Shown here: positions 26,748-34,785 of the stretch, piece by piece
Numbering within the stretch: position 1 is the first letter of the stretch
How the letters are laid out: each line of letters starts with the position of its first letter
Assembly: GCA_026708965.1 (NCBI GenBank)
Contig: JAPOTY010000047.1
Location: forward strand, 1-64,000
From: Gammaproteobacteria bacterium
Lineage (GTDB): Bacteria > Pseudomonadota > Gammaproteobacteria > Steroidobacterales > Foliamicaceae
DNA: 64,000 bases
Reading direction: 5' to 3'
Translations under genes and position numbers: made by a program
The notes under the pieces: generated by a model
What the model was told of the DNA's origin: nothing
Database searches by the model: none
What the model saw: the letters and a program-made list of their open reading frames with translations, nothing else

Positions 26748-27008
26748 TCATGCTGCCGCCTGCCGCTGGCGTTCGCGTGCCAGGTCGTAGCTTCCTTGCA
26801 TGCGCACCCAGTGTTCGGCCGTGCCCCAGCCTATACCTTCCAAGGCAAGCGCCATGGACGCGGAAACACCCGCTCGGCAATTCAGCAAGCGTGACAATGT
26901 GATCCGCGAAACGCCTAGCTTTGAGGCGCATTCGGTAACGGTCCAGCCTTCCGCTTCCATGTTGTCGCGGGCAATTTCTCCGGGATGCGCGGGGTCTATC
27001 ATCTTCAT
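26748..27008 (-). CDS. higA: HigA family antitoxin
   Basis: About 86 residues from ATG 27008, preceded by GGGAGG; the upstream TTG at 27020 is less likely. HPGEI near the N-terminus and an Xre-type helix-turn-helix (ASKLGVSRITLSRLLN) are hallmarks of HigA. It neutralises HigB and represses the operon. It lies 18 bp downstream of higB, the toxin-first order characteristic of higBA. Confidence 0.93.
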   Translation of the reverse strand: MKMIDPAHPGEIARDNMEAEGWTVTECASKLGVSRITLSRLLNCRAGVSASMALALEGIGWGTAEHWVRMQGSYDLARERQRQAAA

Positions 27009-27026
27009 GTTGCCTCCCAATCGTTG

Positions 27027-27299
27027 TTAGTGATAGTCGATCAAGTCGATCTCCACCGCCTCGCCGCTTTGAAAGCGGAAAACGATGCGCCAATTGTCGG
27101 ATACGCGCATGCTCCACTGGCCCGACCGCTGGCCCTTCAGCGGGTGCAGGCGGAAGGATGGATGGACCAAATCCGCAGGCTGGCTCGCATCCTGCAGGGC
27201 GGTGAGAAGCCTGCGGATGCGGGACAGGTGTCCGGGATTCAATCCGCGTGATTGACCTCGCTCGGCAAATCGGCGCAATCCCTTGTGCGCGAATTTCAT
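27027..27299 (-). CDS. higB: HigB family toxin
   Basis: A 90-residue RelE-superfamily mRNA interferase (plasmid maintenance killer family). Typical signatures are FAHKGLRRFAERGQSRG at the N-terminus, the RIRRLLTALQ helix, HPLKG, and the C-terminal WRIVFRF. HigB cleaves translated mRNAs on the ribosome. The predicted promoter places the transcription start only about two bases before the ATG, so the mRNA may be leaderless. Confidence 0.93.
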   Translation of the reverse strand: MKFAHKGLRRFAERGQSRGLNPGHLSRIRRLLTALQDASQPADLVHPSFRLHPLKGQRSGQWSMRVSDNWRIVFRFQSGEAVEIDLIDYH

Positions 27300-27307
27300 T
27301 GCGCGGT

Positions 27308-27336
27308 ATTGTATCGCGATGCGATACGCGATTCAA
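27308..27336 (-). promoter_or_regulatory. higBA promoter with operator palindrome in the spacer
   Basis: On the minus strand TTGAAT (27336-27331) and TACAAT (27313-27308) are separated by exactly 17 bp. The perfect palindrome GTATCGC-GAT-GCGATAC (27311-27327) fills the spacer and touches the -10, ideal for HigA repression. Confidence 0.75.
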
Positions 27337-27482
27337 GCGGCTGATTCCTGCGCATGCCCTCGCGTCGCCGCCGCAGTCGAATTGCGGATTCGGCCAGGTA
27401 ACCGGTCCGCCGCCGCCGCAGAGCGAATCCGATTCATCCGCTAGGGCTGCCCGAAGCCTTCTCCGGTTGATGTAGTATCTAT

Positions 27483-27511
27483 CCGCTAGGTAGCGGGCCA
27501 GCGACGCTGGC
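27483..27511 (+). repeat. Two tandem hairpins in the leader of the M24 gene
   Basis: CCGCTA-GG-TAGCGG (27483-27496) is immediately followed by GCCAGCG-A-CGCTGGC (27497-27511). A strong AGGAGGA ribosome binding site follows, then the ATG at 27533. They may stabilise or regulate the mRNA. Confidence 0.45.
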
Positions 27512-27532
27512 AAGGCGCAGGAGGAGCGCAAC

Positions 27533-28648
27533 ATGCGCGAAGAAATAATCCGACGGCTGATGCCGGCCATGATCGAGCGCGGCCTTGACGCGGTGGTCTG
27601 CCTGTCGCCGGAGAACTTCGCCTATCTTGCCGGCTTCGTGGTGCCTTCCCAGTCCCTGATGCGCTGGCGGCATGCGGCGGTGGTGGTGGCGGTGGACGGC
27701 AGTTGCCGGTTTCTGGCCGTGGATATGGAGGAAAGCACGGTCAAGAACAGCGTTGATGGCGAACCAGTGCGCGTGTGGGGCGAATTTACCGACAACCCCA
27801 TGCAGGTATTGGCGGGGCTGCTCAAGGAAATGGGTCTGGGGAGCGCAACCATAGGCACCGAGATGGATTATCTGCCCGCCTGCGATTACGAGACTTTGAC
27901 CCGCGCTGTGCCTGGCGCGCGATTCGTGCCCGCCGAAGGCCATCTCGCCCGTTTGCGCCAGATCAAGTCGGCGGATGAGATCGAACTCATGCGGCGTTTA
28001 TCGCGCATTGCCGATGAATCCATAAGCAACGCGCTGGACGGCGTGGGAGTCGGCAGCACGGAAATGGATATAGCCGCAGGGTTGACCCGGAATATCTATA
28101 GCCTGGGCGCCCACGACTACAAGCTGATGATCGTCGCCACCGGCCCGCGCAGCGTGTTCCCGAATGTGGGCCCGACGATGCGGCGGCTGGAGAGGCAGGA
28201 TATTTGCCGGGTGGAGATATTCTCCGTGATTAACGGCTACCACGCCGGGGTGTGCCGAACCGCTTATGTGGAATCGCCGCCGGCCCGCTCCGAGGAAATC
28301 TGGCAAAACCTGGTGGAATGCAAATACAAGGTGCTGGATATGATCAAGCCCGGCGCTAGTTCCAAGGAGATCTACGAGGCTTTTATCGGCCATCTCGGCA
28401 AGCTGGGCCTGCCGCCCATTCAGTTTATTGGCCACGGCATCGGCCTGCACCTGCATGAGGAGCCTTATCTGGGCATGTACTCGGATGTGCCTTTGGAGGC
28501 CGGGATGGTTTTGGGCATTGAGCCTTTGGTTTATGACACCGGCCACGGCTTCGGGATGCAGAACAAGGATATCGTGCTGGTCACCGAAACCGGCTCGGAA
28601 TTGCTTTCGGATATTTCCGATACCGATGCCCTGCTGAAGGTGGGCTGA
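27533..28648 (+). CDS. M24 (pita-bread fold) protein, creatinase-like, metal site degenerate
   Basis: A 371-residue protein of the Xaa-Pro peptidase/creatinase family with a strong AGGAGGA ribosome binding site. The N-terminal creatinase_N domain (1-140) precedes the pita-bread domain. Metal peptidases need Asp, Asp, His, Glu, Glu. Here the first is Glu228 (RVEIF), the second is lost (HAG at 237-239), His301 (GHGIG) and Glu330 (GIEP) remain, and the last is Asn/Lys (QNKD, 343-346). Loss of ligands as in metal-free creatinase suggests a C-N hydrolase, not a dipeptidase. The cluster context fits this. Exact substrate unknown. Confidence 0.85.
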   Translation: MREEIIRRLMPAMIERGLDAVVCLSPENFAYLAGFVVPSQSLMRWRHAAVVVAVDGSCRFLAVDMEESTVKNSVDGEPVRVWGEFTDNPMQVLAGLLKEMGLGSATIGTEMDYLPACDYETLTRAVPGARFVPAEGHLARLRQIKSADEIELMRRLSRIADESISNALDGVGVGSTEMDIAAGLTRNIYSLGAHDYKLMIVATGPRSVFPNVGPTMRRLERQDICRVEIFSVINGYHAGVCRTAYVESPPARSEEIWQNLVECKYKVLDMIKPGASSKEIYEAFIGHLGKLGLPPIQFIGHGIGLHLHEEPYLGMYSDVPLEAGMVLGIEPLVYDTGHGFGMQNKDIVLVTETGSELLSDISDTDALLKVG

Positions 28649-28665
28649 TTGGCGTCCGCCGCGCT

Positions 28666-30105
28666 TTGAAGACCCTGATCGAAAATCTTGATTTCGTCCT
28701 TACGGTCGATAGGGACGACACGGTGCTGCGGGATGCGGCAATGGTGGTGCAGGACGGCAGGATTATCGACCTAGGGCCATCGGCCGAAATCTCTAAAAGG
28801 CATTCCCGCGATGGCTTCGACCTAGTCAAAAACGGCGCGCTCAAAGGGGTTTGCCCCGGCTTCATAGATTCCCACGTGCATTTGTCCGAAACCCTTTCCC
28901 GCGCTGTTTTTCCGGACAATCTCAATACCCGGGCCTGGGTGTTCCACTGGGCCAAGCCGTTTTACGCGCATATCAGCGCGGAGGACGAGTACTGGGGCGC
29001 TTTGCTCGGCATTACCGAGATGCTGCGCTGCGGCACCACCTGCTTTCTGGACATGGGCTCGCAATACGATCCGGGCATCACGGTGCGGGCCATGGAGCAA
29101 ACCGGCATACGCGGCATCACCGGCCGTCATGCGGCCGATAATCCGCCGGAAATCGCGCCGCGGGGCTGGTCGGAGGAAATGATGAAGCATCATTTCTTCC
29201 CCAGCGCGAAGGCGGCGCTGAAAACGCTGGAGCAATGCGTCGAGACCTATCACGGCGGCTTGGACGGGCGCGTGCGCTGCTGGGTGAATATCGAAGGCAA
29301 GGAGCCTTGCACGCTCGATCTCCATGTGGGCGCGCGCGCGCTGGCGGAGCGCTTGGGGGTGGGCACCACCTACCATTTGGCAACCAGCATCGAAGAGGCC
29401 CGGGTTTGCCAAGGCAAGCACGGCGCCTGGCCGATTACCCGCATTGAGCAGGCGGGCGGGCTGGGCCGCAACCTCGTGATCGCCCATGGCGCCGCGGTCA
29501 ACGATGAAGAGGTGGGGACGCTGGCCCGCCACGATACCAAAGTGGCGTTTTGCCCTTCCTCCTCGTTCAAGCTGGGCAAGGGCGCCACAGCCATCGGCAA
29601 ATACCCGGAGCTGGTCGAGGCGGGCGTGACCGTGGGCCTGGGCACTGACGGGGTGTCCGCCGCCGGCAATATGAATATGATGCGGCAGATGTTCATGGCC
29701 GCCGGCATGTTCAAGGATGCCCGCCTCAAGCCGGATGTGTTCACGGTGCGGCAGGCTTTGCGCGCCGCCACCATCGAAGGCGCCAAGGCTTTGATGTGGG
29801 ACGACGAGATCGGCTCGCTGGAAGTGGGCAAAAAGGCCGATTTCGTGATCTTCGATTTGGACCATGTCGAGTGGACGCCGTTCCATGACCCCATGCAGGC
29901 GCTGGTGTTTTCCGCATCGACTTCCAGCATCGAGGAAACTTGGGTGGACGGCATGCCCCTGTACGCAAACGGAAAAGTGGCGAACGTCGATGAACCGCGC
30001 ATCAGGCGCAAAGCGCGCGAGCTGGCCGCCGCCGCGGTGATGCGGGCGGGGCTTCACCGAACGGATGTTCCCACGTCAACCACGCTGTACGATAGCGGAA
30101 ACTGA
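28666..30105 (+). CDS. Amidohydrolase of the AtzA/TrzN/SsnA type
   Basis: A 479-residue subtype III amidohydrolase. The metal site has DSHVHLSE near residue 65, a His in VIAHGAAVN, and the catalytic Asp in GLGTDGVS. Family members deaminate or dechlorinate triazines, guanine, S-adenosylhomocysteine and similar rings. The start is taken as TTG 28666, 17 bp after the M24 gene; no better start fits the conserved N-terminus. With the hydantoinase- and CodA-like enzymes it makes three distinct amidohydrolases in one cluster. Confidence 0.88.
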   Translation: MKTLIENLDFVLTVDRDDTVLRDAAMVVQDGRIIDLGPSAEISKRHSRDGFDLVKNGALKGVCPGFIDSHVHLSETLSRAVFPDNLNTRAWVFHWAKPFYAHISAEDEYWGALLGITEMLRCGTTCFLDMGSQYDPGITVRAMEQTGIRGITGRHAADNPPEIAPRGWSEEMMKHHFFPSAKAALKTLEQCVETYHGGLDGRVRCWVNIEGKEPCTLDLHVGARALAERLGVGTTYHLATSIEEARVCQGKHGAWPITRIEQAGGLGRNLVIAHGAAVNDEEVGTLARHDTKVAFCPSSSFKLGKGATAIGKYPELVEAGVTVGLGTDGVSAAGNMNMMRQMFMAAGMFKDARLKPDVFTVRQALRAATIEGAKALMWDDEIGSLEVGKKADFVIFDLDHVEWTPFHDPMQALVFSASTSSIEETWVDGMPLYANGKVANVDEPRIRRKARELAAAAVMRAGLHRTDVPTSTTLYDSGN

Positions 30106-30119
30106 ACGGAGGCCATACG

Positions 30120-30320
30120 ATGCCGGTAGTGACTGTGCAACTTTGGAAGGGCCGCACCACGGACCAGAAACGCAAATTGGCGAAGGCCATTACCGATGCC
30201 ATGGTTGAGCATGCCGATGCCAAGCCTGACGGCCTGCACGTCATATTCCAGGAATACGAGTTGCAGGACTGGGCGCGTGCCGGGGTGCTGGGCGTGGATA
30301 GAAAAGACCATAAGCCATGA
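30120..30320 (+). CDS. 4-oxalocrotonate tautomerase family protein
   Basis: A 66-residue tautomerase-superfamily monomer. Pro2, which becomes the N-terminal catalytic proline after Met removal, is followed by VVTVQLWKGRT, the conserved beta-strand and Arg. Members isomerise unconjugated enols or keto acids, or hydrolyse halogenated acrylates. Its end overlaps the ATG of the following isochorismatase fusion (ATGA), so it is a member of the same operon. Confidence 0.88.
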   Translation: MPVVTVQLWKGRTTDQKRKLAKAITDAMVEHADAKPDGLHVIFQEYELQDWARAGVLGVDRKDHKP

Positions 30321-31297
30321 CGCTCGACCTCCTCGCTATCGAAAAATCCGCGCTGCTGGTCATCGACCTGCAAAACGCGTTTTGCCATCAGGACGGCACC
30401 TTGGGCCAGTCCGGCTTGGACACGGATCGCTTAGGCGCCGTGGTCGAGCCCTTGCGCCATGTCATCGAGCGCTGCCACGACGCGGGCATGCCTGTGCTGT
30501 GGACCGTGCAGGAGCATTTCGAGGAGGATCGCAGGCGCAGCCGCAAGCGCCTTCCCTCCCATACCTCGAAAAGAAAAGGCGTGTCGGCGCTGGCGGGCAC
30601 CTGGGACGCGGAAATCGTCGATGAGCTGAAGGATCTGGTGAAGGATCCCGCCCACGTGATCCGTAAACACCGTTTTGGCGGATTCTACGAGACCCGCCTG
30701 GAGGTGGTTTTGGAGCAACTGGGCGTGGAAGCGCTGTTCGTTACCGGCTTGACCGCCAATGCCTGCGTGGAAACCACGATCCGCGAAGCCTATCTGCGGG
30801 ATTACGATGTGGTGGCGATCGAGGACTGCATCTCGGGCGTGAATCCCGCCTGGGAGGAAAGCGCCAAGGAAGTGTGGCGCCAGTATCTCGGAGTGACCTG
30901 CGATTCCAGCGATTTCATCCGCTGGATGGAACGCCAGCGGCAGCCGCGCCCGGTGTATTTGCACCACTTGCTGCTGATGGTGAGCGATTTGGAAAGGTCC
31001 ATGGAGTTCTATCTCGATACCTTGGGCTTCACCCGGCGCGTGGATGCCAAGCCGCTGCCCGACGGCCGGCCGTTTATCGCCACCATGGAAGGGCTGGGGC
31101 TGACCGCCGGCGGCCCCGGCGACCTGAAGCAGGTGGACCATCTGGCGTTCGAGGTTAGAAACGTCGAGGCCCTGTACGAAAAACTGAAGGAAAAAGGCGC
31201 GCGGTTCCCTAGGGGGGAGCTCGGCCCCGGGCCTTACGGCAAGGCGATCTATGTGCTGGACCCCGACGGCAACGAATTGGAGCTGTTTGAAACATGA
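30317..31297 (+). CDS. Isochorismatase-like cysteine hydrolase fused to a glyoxalase/VOC domain
   Basis: A 326-residue fusion. Residues 1-205 are an isochorismatase-superfamily amidase with the catalytic triad Asp17 (VIDLQNAF), Lys117 (IRKHRFGG) and Cys150 (TANACVETT). The closest enzyme types are N-carbamoylsarcosine amidase, ureidoacrylate amidase and nicotinamidase. Residues 212-326 are a VOC domain starting LHHLLLMVSDLERS, with VDHLAFEV and terminal DPDGNELELFE, so metal-ligand His and Glu are present. The domains may act in sequence on one substrate, for example decarbamoylation followed by an isomerase- or dioxygenase-like step. Overlaps both neighbours by 4 bp. Confidence 0.9.
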   Translation: MTLDLLAIEKSALLVIDLQNAFCHQDGTLGQSGLDTDRLGAVVEPLRHVIERCHDAGMPVLWTVQEHFEEDRRRSRKRLPSHTSKRKGVSALAGTWDAEIVDELKDLVKDPAHVIRKHRFGGFYETRLEVVLEQLGVEALFVTGLTANACVETTIREAYLRDYDVVAIEDCISGVNPAWEESAKEVWRQYLGVTCDSSDFIRWMERQRQPRPVYLHHLLLMVSDLERSMEFYLDTLGFTRRVDAKPLPDGRPFIATMEGLGLTAGGPGDLKQVDHLAFEVRNVEALYEKLKEKGARFPRGELGPGPYGKAIYVLDPDGNELELFET

Positions 31298-32895
31298 GGG
31301 CGAAATGGTTTGTCAAAGGGGACTGGGAGGGCTTTTTCGCCTTCGGGCTGGACGCGCTGCTCGTGTTCATCCTGATGAACAAGCTGTGCCTGGATTTCCT
31401 AGGCTTTTCCGAGGAGCTTTTTTTCTATCGCATCCTGCCGGCATCGGCTATCGGCCTGATTATCGGCAACGGCTTTTACGCTTGGCAGGCGCTGAAGCTG
31501 GCCAGGCGGGAAAATCGCGACGACGTGTGCGCCATGCCCTACGGCGCCAGCGCCATCACCGTTGTGGTTTACGTATTCCTGGTCATGTTCCCCACCCAGC
31601 AAAAGGCGCTCGCCATGGGCATGGACAAGGAAACGGCCGATATCATCGCCTGGCACACCGGCCTGCTGGCCTGCATGGTGTCCGGCAGCATAGAGTTCCT
31701 GGGGGCGTTCGTGGCGCACCATATCCGCAAAGTCACGCCCAGGGTGGTGATGCTGGTTGCGATCGCCGGCACCGGGCTCGCTTTCATCAGCATGGATTAC
31801 GTTTTTCGCACTTACGCCTACCCCCTGATCGGATTCACTTCGCTGGCGCTGGCGCTGGTTTTCTATTTCGGCGGCGCCAAGGCCAAAGGCGGCGTGCCGG
31901 GCGGCCTGCTGATCCTCGCGGGCGGCAGCCTGATGGCATGGGCGCTGTATTGGAGCGGATTCCCTTCCGTGGTGCCGCCTTCCGCGGACTTCAGCCTGGA
32001 GCATATTGGGCTGCACTTGCCCGCCTTGGAGGTCATGCGGGTATTCTCCTCCTTTGAGATGATCGTGGAATTTCTGCCCGTGGTGATTCCGTTCGGCTTC
32101 ATATTCCTCATCGGCTCCTTGCAGAACATAGAAGCGGCGGCCGCGGCCGGCGATGCCTATCCGCCCAAGCCGCTGCTGCTGGCCAACGGCGCGGGCAGCC
32201 TGGGCACCGCCTTTTTTGGCTCGCCTTTTCCCACCACCATTTTCCTGGGCCACCCGGGCTACAAGAGAATCGGCGCCAGGGCCGGTTATTCCACCATCAA
32301 CGCTATCGTTTGGACGCTGGTTTGCATGACCGGAACCTTGAGCGTGTTCGCCTACCTTATTCCCATCGAGGCGGTGATGCCGATTTTGATCTGGATTGGC
32401 ATGGTGGTGTGCGCGCAGAACTTCCAAGTGGCGGAAAAGCGCCATATCCCGGCTGTCGTTCTAGGCCTGACCCCGGCCATTGCCGGCTATGTGGGCCTGG
32501 CGGTCAAGCACGCCATGTCCGCCGCCGAGGTTGCCACCGGCGTCAATCTATACAACCAAGGCTTTATCGACAGTTTCGTTGCGATCCGCACCTTTTACGC
32601 GGACGGGATGTTCGCGCTCGGCCAGGGATTCATCTACACCTCGATGATTCTCGCGGGCATTACCTACTATGCGATCGAGCGGCGCTTCACCCTTGCCGCG
32701 CACTGGTGCATGGTGGGCGCGCTGCTATCGTTGATCGGGTTCACGCACACCTACACCATCACAACAGCCGACGTGATCGGGCAGCTATCGCTCCCGGTGC
32801 CGGTATGGACCAAATGGACCACCGGCTATCTGGCGATGGCGGTCGTGCTCTACCTCGCGCCCTACTTCACTAGGAGCAAGCGCAAACCGGATTGA
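31294..32895 (+). CDS. NCS2/SLC23-like xanthine/uracil-type permease
   Basis: A 533-residue membrane protein with about 12-14 hydrophobic segments. The N-terminal motif CAMPYGASA and the later GSPFPTTIFLGHPGYKR match the substrate-helix regions of AzgA/xanthine-uracil type transporters. These import nucleobases or ureides with protons. It is coupled to the fusion gene by a 4-bp overlap and closes the plus-strand catabolic cluster. This supports a purine-, pyrimidine- or hydantoin-like substrate for the pathway. Confidence 0.88.
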   Translation: MRAKWFVKGDWEGFFAFGLDALLVFILMNKLCLDFLGFSEELFFYRILPASAIGLIIGNGFYAWQALKLARRENRDDVCAMPYGASAITVVVYVFLVMFPTQQKALAMGMDKETADIIAWHTGLLACMVSGSIEFLGAFVAHHIRKVTPRVVMLVAIAGTGLAFISMDYVFRTYAYPLIGFTSLALALVFYFGGAKAKGGVPGGLLILAGGSLMAWALYWSGFPSVVPPSADFSLEHIGLHLPALEVMRVFSSFEMIVEFLPVVIPFGFIFLIGSLQNIEAAAAAGDAYPPKPLLLANGAGSLGTAFFGSPFPTTIFLGHPGYKRIGARAGYSTINAIVWTLVCMTGTLSVFAYLIPIEAVMPILIWIGMVVCAQNFQVAEKRHIPAVVLGLTPAIAGYVGLAVKHAMSAAEVATGVNLYNQGFIDSFVAIRTFYADGMFALGQGFIYTSMILAGITYYAIERRFTLAAHWCMVGALLSLIGFTHTYTITTADVIGQLSLPVPVWTKWTTGYLAMAVVLYLAPYFTRSKRKPD

Positions 32896-32949
32896 ATCCT
32901 CCGCCGCACTGCCCAAGATTTGGGTGGCATCGGTCGGGATTGCCATGCT

Positions 32950-33840
32950 CTAGGCATCCACTTGGCGATATTTTCTCCGCCATCGGGCAGGACTAAGCTC
33001 CTGTTCCTTGATTTCGGCAATGCCATGATCTGAACACCGTCGTGCCTTGTCCTCGGCGAAATCAAGCCACATCACGACAATACGATTCAGCTCATTGATT
33101 TCATGGCTATTTAGATAGTTTTTGGCGACAGTAACGTCGCCCTTCTGCACACTGCCGCTCTTCCAGTTGGTGAGACCCATGTTGGCCCGATTTTGATTCG
33201 CCCGCTGATGAATAATCTCCGCCGCCGTTAGACCGGTCGCTGCAAAATGGAGCTTGTTCTGAATGGTCTGAAAAAAGGTGGTGGTCTCTTTCAAAGAGGG
33301 CTGATAATCGGCAGCCAGCGCAAAAATCTCGCGTACCCGCAAATACATGCGCCGCTCGCTGGCGCGAATATCGCGGATGCGTTCCAGCATCTCATCGAAA
33401 TAGTCGGGCACTCCGGAACCGGCAACCGGCGGGTGCTTCAGGCGCTCGTCATCCATCACAAAGCCCTTGAGCAAATACTCGCTTAATCGCGCCGTCGCCC
33501 ATTGCCTGAACTGGGTGCCGCGAGGGCTACGCACCCGGTAGCCGACTGCCAGAATGGCATCTAGGCTGTAATATTTGACGGAACGCCGCACTTGGCGCGC
33601 TCCCTCCTGTTGAACTAGTAAGTAATCCTTACTAGTTGCCGCTTCGTCCAGCTCAGCGTCTTGGTATATCGCCTTTAGATGCAAGGTGATGTTCTGCGGC
33701 GTGGTCTGAAACAACTCCGCCATGAGGGGGCGGCTAAGCCAGATTGTCTCCGCTTCGAAACGGCACTCAATGCGGGTCTGTCCGTCCTCAGTCTGATAGA
33801 GCAGAAACTCGCCGGTATCGGGCGCTGAATCGCTGGGCAT
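32950..33840 (-). CDS. RhuM family protein with divergent C-terminus
   Basis: A 296-residue RhuM-family protein, named from a Salmonella pathogenicity-island gene of unknown function. The N-terminus has the DNA-binding-like TIWLSRPLMAELFQTTPQNI followed by YYSLDAILAVGYRVRS and TQFRQWAT, all family landmarks. The C-terminal region up to LDFAEDKARR is normal. The last 30 residues diverge and the protein is shorter than typical members of about 330-340 residues, so the end may be truncated. It lies between the permease and SDR genes and is an accessory gene. Confidence 0.85.
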   Translation of the reverse strand: MPSDSAPDTGEFLLYQTEDGQTRIECRFEAETIWLSRPLMAELFQTTPQNITLHLKAIYQDAELDEAATSKDYLLVQQEGARQVRRSVKYYSLDAILAVGYRVRSPRGTQFRQWATARLSEYLLKGFVMDDERLKHPPVAGSGVPDYFDEMLERIRDIRASERRMYLRVREIFALAADYQPSLKETTTFFQTIQNKLHFAATGLTAAEIIHQRANQNRANMGLTNWKSGSVQKGDVTVAKNYLNSHEINELNRIVVMWLDFAEDKARRCSDHGIAEIKEQELSPARWRRKYRQVDA

Positions 33841-33985
33841 GGATCAATCCGTTGCGGTCTGTTCAAAAATTCGGACAGGTTAATAAGGTGGAGTTTGCAT
33901 TTGTGAGAGGAGGTTGATGGGATGGCGTTTCTCCTAAGCCTGCGAAGGCGAAAAAGCTGCCGCCGCCCAAGAAGAGGTGCGGGGG

Positions 33986-34762
33986 TTAGGACTGGTAGAT
34001 GCCGCCGTTCACGTGCAGGGACTGGCCGGTGATGTAGCTGGAGTCCTCGCTGCAAAGGAAGCTGGCGGCGTTGGCGATATCCTCCGGCAGGCCCAGCCTG
34101 CCGAGGGGGATTTCGCCCGCCCTTTTTTGCAGCCATGATCCCGTTTCCAAGCCGTCGCGCCGTTCAACCGCCCCGCCGACTTTTTCCAGCATGGTGGTGA
34201 GTATGCTGCCCGGGCAGATGGCGTTCACGCAAATATTATGCTTGGCCAGCTCGGCGCCCAGCGACCGGGTCAAGCCCAGAACGCCCGACTTCGCCGTGCA
34301 ATAGGCCAAGTCCTCGCCGTAAGCAACGCTGCTCATCATCGAGCCTAGATTGATGATCCGGCCCCAGCCCGCGCGGATCATGTGGGGCGCTGCTTCCTGG
34401 GACATGAGGACCACCCCCTTCAGCATCACGTCCATGCTCAAATCCCACGACTCGTATGAGCCATCGAGCAGCGCCGTGCTTTTATAAACGCCGGCGTTAT
34501 TCACCAAGATGAGCGGCGGCCCCAATGTCTTGGCGGCCTCCTCGATTCCTTCGGACACGCTTTGCCGGTCGGTCACGTCGATCGCCGCCGCCACTGAGCG
34601 GGCGCCGTTCGCCCGCAGCGCGGCGGCCACTTCCTCGGCCTGTTCCGCATTGATATCGATAACCGCAACCGCAGCCCCGTCCTGGGCCAGCCGCGCGGCG
34701 ATGGCCGCGCCAATCCCTTGGGCCGCCCCGGTCACCAGGGCGGCTTTGCCTTGCAAGCCCAT
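33986..34762 (-). CDS. SDR family NAD(P)-dependent oxidoreductase
   Basis: A 258-residue classical short-chain dehydrogenase. The cofactor motif is TGAAQGIG (11-18), with NNAG at about 88-91, the catalytic Ser in LGSMMSS and the YxxxK pair in YCTAK. An acidic residue after beta-2 (VIDIN) favours NAD over NADP. It resembles 3-hydroxybutyrate, acetoin or polyol dehydrogenases. It lies 23 bp downstream of the TonB receptor gene and may be cotranscribed with it and the 2-oxoacid dehydrogenase genes upstream. Confidence 0.92.
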   Translation of the reverse strand: MGLQGKAALVTGAAQGIGAAIAARLAQDGAAVAVIDINAEQAEEVAAALRANGARSVAAAIDVTDRQSVSEGIEEAAKTLGPPLILVNNAGVYKSTALLDGSYESWDLSMDVMLKGVVLMSQEAAPHMIRAGWGRIINLGSMMSSVAYGEDLAYCTAKSGVLGLTRSLGAELAKHNICVNAICPGSILTTMLEKVGGAVERRDGLETGSWLQKRAGEIPLGRLGLPEDIANAASFLCSEDSSYITGQSLHVNGGIYQS

Positions 34763-34785
34763 TTCAGCGGATTTCGCGGCGCCGA

